From assembly GCA_900320615.1 (NCBI GenBank), contig ONSX01000005.1, positions 1-47,797 of the forward strand: DNA of 47,797 nt. The letters run 5' to 3'. Made by a program: the position numbers and the translations under genes. Shown here in pieces: positions 42,410 to 47,797 of the stretch (position 1 is its first letter; every line of letters starts with the position of its first letter). The DNA comes from an uncultured Eubacteriales bacterium. GTDB lineage: Bacteria > Bacillota > Clostridia > Lachnospirales > Lachnospiraceae. The notes beneath the pieces were generated by a model. That model ran no database searches and was not told the DNA's origin. It worked only from the letters and a program-made list of their open reading frames with translations.

Positions 42410-43990
42410 ATGTGTTCAATTATCGGTTTTGAGAAGAGAGGTATTTCTGAAAATAATGCGAAGGAAGCGTCGATCATGGGCCTGAATGAGGAGGGTATGC
42501 AGCCGTTCCATATCGGAAAGAAAGCGGTTGTTTGCAACGGAGAGCTCTACAATTTCCGCCCGCTTCGCGCGGAGTTTATCGCGGAGGGCTATAAACTGAG
42601 AAGCACATCGGACTGCGAGATCATTCTTCCGATGTACGAGAAATACGGCGTCGACATGTTCCGTCATCTCGATGCTGAGTTTGCGATGATCATCTATGAC
42701 GGCGAGACGGACAGTCTGATCGCGGCCCGCGATCCGATCGGCATTCGTCCGCTTCACTACGGGTACCTGAAGGACGGATCGATCGTGTTCGCGTCAGAGG
42801 CGAAGAACCTCGTGGGAATCTGCGACCGGATCATGCCGTTCCCGCCCGGATGCTACTGGAAGGACGGAACGTTCACGAGATACGCCGAGATCTACAAGGG
42901 CAGAAAGGCGTTTGAGTCCTGCGAGAGCGCACCGGATCCGACCGATCCGGAGGTGGTCGCCGGGACAAAGGCGGGCGATGCCCTGTACATCCATGATGAT
43001 GTGGAGACAGCGTCCGCGAAGATCCGCGATTTGCTCGTTAAGGCGATCGAGAAGCGTCTCGACGCGGATGCGCCGCTCGGCTTTCTGCTCTCAGGCGGCC
43101 TCGATTCATCACTTGTCTGCGCGATCTCCGCGAGACTTCTCGCGAAGCCAATCCGTACGTTCGCAATCGGCATGAACACGGACGCGATCGATCTTAAGTA
43201 TGCGAGAGAGGTGGCTGACTACCTCGGCGCCGACCACACGGAGGTTATTATCGACAGGGATACAGTCGTGAATTCTCTCCGCGAGGTCATTGCTGCGCTC
43301 GGGACGTTCGATATCACGACCATCCGCGCGAGTATGGGCATGTACCTGTGCTGCAAGTACATCCATGAGCACACGAATATCCGCGTCCTTCTGACCGGAG
43401 AAGTTTCCGATGAGCTGTTCGGATACAAATACACGGATTTCGCGCCTGACGCGGAGGAATTCCAGAAAGAGGCCGAGAAACGTGTGCGCGAACTCAACGT
43501 CTACGACGTTCTCCGTGCGGATCGCTGCATCAGTGTTCACTCGATGGAGGCCCGTGTGCCATTCGGCGATCTCGACTTTGTGTCCTATGTCATGCGTCTC
43601 GATCCGGCGGTCAAGATGAACACTTATGGAAAAGGAAAGTATCTTCTGCGCCACGCATTTGAGAACAGTGACTGGCTGCCGCACGACATCCTGATGCGCG
43701 AGAAGGCTGCGTTCTCCGATGCGGTCGGACATTCCATGGTTGACGATCTGAAGGAGTTCGCAGAGAGCTATTATACAGATGAGGAGTATGAGGAGAAGCG
43801 GATGAAGTACACACATGCGCGTCCCTTCACGAAGGAATCGCTCCTGTACCGTGAGCTCTTTGAGGAGTATTATCCGGGACAGGCGGATATGATCCCCGCA
43901 TTCTGGATGCCGAACAAGACATGGCCTGGATGCAATGTCAACGATCCGTCGGCCCGCGTGCTGTCAAACTACGGAGCGTCCGGACAGTAA
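42410..43990 (+). CDS. asnB: asparagine synthetase B with shortened glutaminase domain
   Basis: Makes asparagine from aspartate, ATP and a nitrogen donor. The 526-residue protein has Cys2 as the glutaminase nucleophile (MCSIIGF) and an intact synthetase domain with the PP-loop SGGLDSS (228-234), ALGTFDITTIRA, GEVSDELFGY and MEARVPFGD. In family members the N-terminal domain has an RGPD segment and an HRL(A/S)I segment (the Arg binds glutamine) before NGE(I/L)YNF. Here MCSIIGF...KEA is joined directly to SIMGLNEEGMQPF, so about 30 residues including both segments are missing, although the frame is intact. It may use ammonia instead of glutamine. GGAGG is 11 nt before the ATG. Confidence 0.93.
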   Translation: MCSIIGFEKRGISENNAKEASIMGLNEEGMQPFHIGKKAVVCNGELYNFRPLRAEFIAEGYKLRSTSDCEIILPMYEKYGVDMFRHLDAEFAMIIYDGETDSLIAARDPIGIRPLHYGYLKDGSIVFASEAKNLVGICDRIMPFPPGCYWKDGTFTRYAEIYKGRKAFESCESAPDPTDPEVVAGTKAGDALYIHDDVETASAKIRDLLVKAIEKRLDADAPLGFLLSGGLDSSLVCAISARLLAKPIRTFAIGMNTDAIDLKYAREVADYLGADHTEVIIDRDTVVNSLREVIAALGTFDITTIRASMGMYLCCKYIHEHTNIRVLLTGEVSDELFGYKYTDFAPDAEEFQKEAEKRVRELNVYDVLRADRCISVHSMEARVPFGDLDFVSYVMRLDPAVKMNTYGKGKYLLRHAFENSDWLPHDILMREKAAFSDAVGHSMVDDLKEFAESYYTDEEYEEKRMKYTHARPFTKESLLYRELFEEYYPGQADMIPAFWMPNKTWPGCNVNDPSARVLSNYGASGQ

Positions 43991-44009
43991 ATCAGATCTC
44001 ATATGCATG

Positions 44010-44063
44010 AAAAGGCGCTTTCGTTTTCCGAACGTATCTCCGGGAAGCGAAGGCGCCTTTTTT
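44010..44063 (+). terminator. intrinsic terminator after asnB
   Basis: AAAAGGCGC (44010-44018) pairs with GCGCCTTTT (44053-44061), inner TTCG/CGAA pairing, ending in six T. The rest of 43991-44248 shows no gene. Confidence 0.88.
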
Positions 44064-44248
44064 GCTGCGTGGATACTGCATGCGGACAGGCGAGTCTAAA
44101 GAGGTGCCTGCCGGGACTTCCAGGCGGGATGTCATCTGCTTTGAATTTGTACATGGCACAAAAATCTGGTATGCTTAAAAACAGTAAATACGTGAGATGA
44201 TGTGGGGCCAGACGGGCGGCGGCCGGCCTCTTTCCGGGAGGAATAGGG

Positions 44249-45643
44249 ATGATTTCGCTTGATTCGAAGAGCAGAAGACCGCTCTATGAGCAGCTTTACA
44301 GAGAACTCGAGGAGGAGATCCTTGCCGGCCGGTACAAGCCGGGACAGACGCTTCCGGGGCGGAGGACGATGGCGGAGCGGCTGGGCGTCAGCGTCAATAC
44401 GGTTGATACGGCTTATCAGATGCTCGCGGCCGCCGGAATTGTTGAATCAGCCGAGCGAAAGGGCTTCATTGTCCAGGACACGGGCGGCATGCTCCATGTC
44501 TATCATCCGCCGGCTGCCGGTGCACCGTCCGGCACGGAGAAAAGAACCGGAATGACAGATCTCTCGACCGGCAGTATTGATACCGGGCTTTTTCCGGTCA
44601 GGCAGTGGGGACGGATTCAGCGAGAACTTCTCTATCACAACTCAGAACTCTGGCAGCGCGGGGACATGCAGGGCGACTTGAACCTCAGGGAGCAGATTGC
44701 GGCCTATCTGTCCGCGAGCCGCGGTGTCGAGTGCACGCCGGAACAGATCGTGGTCGGGGCCGGAATCGAGTATCTGCTCGGCTGTCTTGCGCATCTCTTT
44801 CAGGGGAGCGTCGCCGCGATCGAGAATCCGGGCTACAGCCGCACGAAGGCTGTCCTTGAGAACTGCGGAATCAGGACAAGGCTTGTGCATATCGATGCCG
44901 GAGGTCTTCCGGCAGATGCGCTTCGCGAGAGTGGGGCCAATATCTGCTACATCACGCCGAGCCATCATTTTCCGACCGGCGTGACGATGCCGGCCAGACG
45001 GCGGGCACAACTTCTTGCGTGGGCGGAGGAGAGTGAGGGACGATATATTCTGGAGGATGATTATGACTCCGAGTTCCGATTCGATATCCGGCCACTGCCG
45101 TCCCTCCAGGGCATGGCGGGAAAGCACGGGCATGTCATTTATCTGACGACCTTTTCCAAGTCGCTCGCCCCGGGTATTCGCATTGCCTGTATGGTCCTTC
45201 CGGAGGATATCCTTCAGCGTTACAGAAGGGACTTTGCGCTCTATGCGAATACGGTCTCGAGGGTGGAGCAGCAGACATTGGCTGCCTTTATGGCGGAAGG
45301 ATTCTTTACGAGACACATCGGGCGTATGCGCCACGCGTACAAAAAGAGAAAGACTGCCTTTGCTGCCGCGCTCCGGCGGGAGCTGGGAGACGGCCTGTCC
45401 ATTCGCTCGGAGCACTCGGGCCTTCATTTCCTGCTGACGTATCCAAAGGCCGGAAGTGAGTGGGATATGATCCGGTCGGCAAAGCGGGAGGGCATTCTGA
45501 TCAGGGGTCTCAGCGACTATTACATGGCTGACGAGGGGACGTGTCCGCCGTCTACTGTTGTGGCCGGGTATGCGGGTCTTGATCCGTCCCGGATCGGAGA
45601 GACGGCCATCGCGCTTGCGAGAGCATGGAGAGCGCGCACTTGA
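44249..45643 (+). CDS. MocR/PdxR-family transcriptional regulator (GntR helix fused to aminotransferase)
   Basis: A 464-residue fusion: N-terminal GntR winged helix (1-75: RPLYEQLYRELEEEILAGRYKPGQTLPGRRTMAERLGVSVNTV in segments) and a class I aminotransferase-fold domain (110-460) with PLP Lys304 in TTFSKSLAPGIR, plus ENPGYSRTKA and EDDYDSEFR. MocR proteins sense PLP or amino-acid-type ligands and control vitamin B6, GABA or cell-wall genes; the usual pdxST partner is not present. GGGAGGA lies 7 nt before the ATG. The target is unknown. Confidence 0.92.
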   Translation: MISLDSKSRRPLYEQLYRELEEEILAGRYKPGQTLPGRRTMAERLGVSVNTVDTAYQMLAAAGIVESAERKGFIVQDTGGMLHVYHPPAAGAPSGTEKRTGMTDLSTGSIDTGLFPVRQWGRIQRELLYHNSELWQRGDMQGDLNLREQIAAYLSASRGVECTPEQIVVGAGIEYLLGCLAHLFQGSVAAIENPGYSRTKAVLENCGIRTRLVHIDAGGLPADALRESGANICYITPSHHFPTGVTMPARRRAQLLAWAEESEGRYILEDDYDSEFRFDIRPLPSLQGMAGKHGHVIYLTTFSKSLAPGIRIACMVLPEDILQRYRRDFALYANTVSRVEQQTLAAFMAEGFFTRHIGRMRHAYKKRKTAFAAALRRELGDGLSIRSEHSGLHFLLTYPKAGSEWDMIRSAKREGILIRGLSDYYMADEGTCPPSTVVAGYAGLDPSRIGETAIALARAWRART

Positions 45644-45779
45644 CTTCATTTCATGCAGAAGATAATATGATAACCAGTGCCAGAAGCCGTCTGGTGATAT
45701 CAGGGCGGCTCAGCTATTTTGTAACGAGGAGACAGGAAGAGCAGTCGGAATCTGACGGCTGTGGAGTGTACCAGAGCTA

Positions 45780-47204
45780 GTGGGCAGAATAAAGAATTAT
45801 CTTTCAGACCTGTATGAGTTTGCCTCCGATGCGTGGAGCGCGCAGGTTGAAAAAAAGAAAAGAAAGTCGGGAACAAAGACCCCGGACCGGCGGAAAAACA
45901 TCGATACGATTCCGGACCAGGAGGACCGTGAGGTCGAGAAACTCCTTGAAAGACTCCATCTGCCGGATGACGGCGGAAGTGGGAAGCCGGATGAGAAAAT
46001 AGAATCTGTCTTTGACGAGGAATTTGACGAGGCAGTTCACAGACGAAACGAGAGCGGACAGAAGAAAGAAGATTCCCCGAAGGCGGAGACAACGCGCGGC
46101 GAAGAAAGCAGAGAGGAGAAACACTCCGCCGGGAGTGCGCCGGAAATGAAGGGCAGCAGTCAGGCGGATGTAAGACACATGAAGAAGACCCTGCGGCCGG
46201 TTCTTGCGGCCGTGCTGGTTCTTGTGCTGGTCCTCGCCGCTGTCTTTGCCGTGACACTCCGGCACGAATCGGGTCGGCCCGGAACTTCGTCCGATCGTGC
46301 GGAGAGCAGGAAAACGGGATCGGATAATGCCGCCATAAGTTCCGCGCAGTCCGGAACGGCCTCTGTATCACAGACGGTCACGGACTCCGGGACAGGAGAG
46401 ACATGGACGCTGACGCAATATCCGACTTCGGATCAGTGGCAGGCGATGATCTACACGATCACTGACCAGGAGGGGAACCTTGCCATTGTGGACGGCGGTT
46501 ACACACAGGATGCAGACCAGATGCGGTCGATCATCGCGGCACATGACAACCACGTGTCGACCTGGATCATCACACACGCGCATCCGGACCACTGCGGCGC
46601 CTTCACACAGATTATGAGCAATGACACAGACGGTGCGATCACAGTGGATCGCGTGATCACACCAAAGGTCAACCAGAAGCTGTATGAGAAGACAGCGACC
46701 GCGGTCGATGATATCGACAGCTACTACGCATTTGAGAAGGTCCTCGGCACAATGAGCAATGTCGTCTATCCGAGTGAGGGCGATACGTATGATATTCTCG
46801 GACTCAAAATGACAGTCCTGAATACCTGGGATTCGGCAGTCGAGAAGCTCAGCACAGATCTTCTGAATGCGGGAAGCCTCGTGTTCCGTCTCGATGGCAG
46901 GAGTACGAGCATGCTGTTTATGGCGGACCTCATTTCCACGCAGGAAATGCATGTTGTCAATCATTACAAGGACCTGCTCGATGCGACGTATGTCCAGGTT
47001 GCGCACCACGGCAATCACGGCTGCTCGACAAGAATTTACCAGTACATGCATCCCACTGGCGTCTTCATCGATGCGCCGGATGTCATCATCGACGCAGATA
47101 CATATGAAACTTATAACGGGAAAATGCTGCTCGAGGATTTCGAGTCGCAGGGAGCGGCTATTTACCGGCTCTCGGCTGCGCCGAATTCCGTTACATTGCG
47201 GTGA
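45780..47204 (+). CDS. membrane-anchored metallo-beta-lactamase-fold hydrolase
   Basis: A 474-residue protein with a long charged cytosolic N-terminus (1-135), one membrane helix (138-160), a Ser/Thr-rich linker (163-205), and an extracytoplasmic metallo-beta-lactamase domain (about 208-474) with THAHPDHCGAF (zinc ligands His266, His268, Asp270, His271) and a later VAHHGNHGC motif like that in ComEC-type domains. The substrate is unknown; it lacks the ComEC channel. The start is a GTG at 45780 with only a weak ribosome site, so the exact N-terminus is uncertain. dut follows after 39 bp. Confidence 0.82.
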   Translation: MGRIKNYLSDLYEFASDAWSAQVEKKKRKSGTKTPDRRKNIDTIPDQEDREVEKLLERLHLPDDGGSGKPDEKIESVFDEEFDEAVHRRNESGQKKEDSPKAETTRGEESREEKHSAGSAPEMKGSSQADVRHMKKTLRPVLAAVLVLVLVLAAVFAVTLRHESGRPGTSSDRAESRKTGSDNAAISSAQSGTASVSQTVTDSGTGETWTLTQYPTSDQWQAMIYTITDQEGNLAIVDGGYTQDADQMRSIIAAHDNHVSTWIITHAHPDHCGAFTQIMSNDTDGAITVDRVITPKVNQKLYEKTATAVDDIDSYYAFEKVLGTMSNVVYPSEGDTYDILGLKMTVLNTWDSAVEKLSTDLLNAGSLVFRLDGRSTSMLFMADLISTQEMHVVNHYKDLLDATYVQVAHHGNHGCSTRIYQYMHPTGVFIDAPDVIIDADTYETYNGKMLLEDFESQGAAIYRLSAAPNSVTLR

Positions 47205-47243
47205 GAAAAGGCGCAGCACAGTAATGATTTCATGGAGGAATAG

Positions 47244-47681
47244 ATGAAAATAAAAGTCCGGAAACTGACAGAAACGGCAAAACTCCCGACGCGCGGGAGC
47301 AGCGAGGCGGCAGGATATGATTTGTACGCCGATCTCCGGGAAAATGAGAGCATTGCGCCGCATGAGACGAAGATGATCGGAATCGGCCTCTCCATGGAGC
47401 TTCCCTCCGGATATTTCGGAGCGGTTTTTGCGAGAAGCGGACTTGCGTCGAGGGAGAGTCTGCGGCCGGCAAACTGCGTCGGCGTCATCGATTCTGATTA
47501 CAGAGGACCTTTCATGGTTCCGCTTCACAATGACGGAGAGACGACGAGAACAGTTGAGCCCGGGGAACGGATTGCGCAGCTGATCATTATGCCTTATCTT
47601 CCCGTGACATTTGAGGCAACGGAAGAGGAGCTGAGCAGCACCAGGCGCGGAGAGAGCGGTTTCGGCTCGACAGGAAAATAG
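47244..47681 (+). CDS. dut: dUTP diphosphatase (dUTPase)
   Basis: Hydrolyses dUTP to dUMP, keeping uracil out of DNA and supplying thymidylate synthesis. The 145-residue trimeric-type enzyme has all five motifs: SEAAGYDLYA, FARSGLA, GVIDSDYRGPF, GERIAQLI and the C-terminal RGESGFGSTG that closes the site. The ATG follows GGAGG by 7 nt. No further gene is complete after it in the window. Confidence 0.96.
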   Translation: MKIKVRKLTETAKLPTRGSSEAAGYDLYADLRENESIAPHETKMIGIGLSMELPSGYFGAVFARSGLASRESLRPANCVGVIDSDYRGPFMVPLHNDGETTRTVEPGERIAQLIIMPYLPVTFEATEEELSSTRRGESGFGSTGK

Positions 47682-47754
47682 TAAATGTTCTATATTTATG
47701 AGGCTTCGGGCATGATTGTGGGTAGCCTGCCCCGTCTCTGACTACAATTGCATA

Positions 47755-47784
47755 TTGCAAAAGCCACCCTGGCTCCTGTATAGT
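47755..47784 (+). promoter_or_regulatory. possible promoter for a gene beyond the right edge
   Basis: TTGCAA (47755-47760), 18-bp spacer, TATAGT (47779-47784). The inverted repeat TTGCA/TGCAA (47748-47760) overlaps the -35. No terminator was clearly identified after dut (47682-47754). Confidence 0.4.
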
Positions 47785-47797
47785 ATCAGCGACCAAA

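Overview
The window looks like chromosomal DNA from a fairly GC-rich member of the Clostridia, most probably family Lachnospiraceae. Supporting signs: strong AGGAGG-type ribosome sites, TTGACA/TATAAT promoters, a complete Rnf complex, split transketolase subunits, a FabK-type fatty acid synthesis cluster with a MarR-type regulator, a CmpB-type putative permease and an ANTAR regulator next to glnA. No phage, CRISPR array or complete insertion sequence is visible. The genus cannot be fixed from the sequence alone.

Layout: (1) 1-640, a 5'-truncated alpha/beta hydrolase behind what may be the end of another element. (2) 808-995, a tRNA-Trp(CCA) unit with its own promoter and terminator. (3) 1260-8048, phosphate uptake and sensing: pstS-pstC-pstA-pstB-phoU, a terminator-like hairpin, then a PhoP/PhoR-like pair; a zinc-ribbon membrane protein follows. 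(4) 8576-10588 (minus), a hybrid sensor kinase. (5) 10781-12151, aspartokinase with promoter and terminator; then a GH2 glycosidase. (6) 14404-16921 (minus), araD and the two halves of transketolase. (7) 17091-27984, the fatty acid operon acpP-accB-accC-accDA-fabH-fabK-fabD-fabG-fabF-fabZ, a MarR regulator with its own internal promoter, and an overlapping FliB-like gene. (8) 28089-33199, rnfC-rnfDG-rnfE-rnfA-rnfB, then an rpiB-like gene, a membrane protein and an orphan HicB-like protein. (9) 35469-38116, a NUDIX-Maf fusion (minus) facing a CmpB-type membrane protein and a small two-helix membrane protein. (10) 38235-43990, a nitrogen/glutamine block: on the minus strand pyrG, glnA and an ANTAR protein; divergently asnB. 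(11) 44249-47681, a MocR-type regulator, a membrane-anchored metallo-beta-lactamase-fold protein and dUTPase.

How the genes connect: the pst/pho block is a complete phosphate-starvation module. The fab cluster covers acetyl-CoA to saturated acyl-ACP, with AccD and AccA fused and the enoyl reductase being FabK. Rnf couples ferredoxin oxidation to NAD reduction and ion pumping. glnA, pyrG and asnB all use or make glutamine; glnA and asnB each carry a terminator-like hairpin in the leader, and an RNA-binding ANTAR protein is encoded just after glnA, so attenuation control is plausible.

Most notable oddities: an asparagine synthetase whose glutaminase domain appears to lack about 30 residues including the RGPD and HRL segments; an RnfD-RnfG fusion; a NUDIX-Maf fusion; an AccD-AccA fusion without the AccD zinc ribbon; an ANTAR protein with a receiver lacking the phospho-acceptor Asp; an RpiB homologue with Asp at the catalytic Cys position; and a perfect 36-bp palindrome after rpiB. 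I did not find a clearly new multi-gene system; these are unusual versions of known parts plus untested regulatory RNA candidates.
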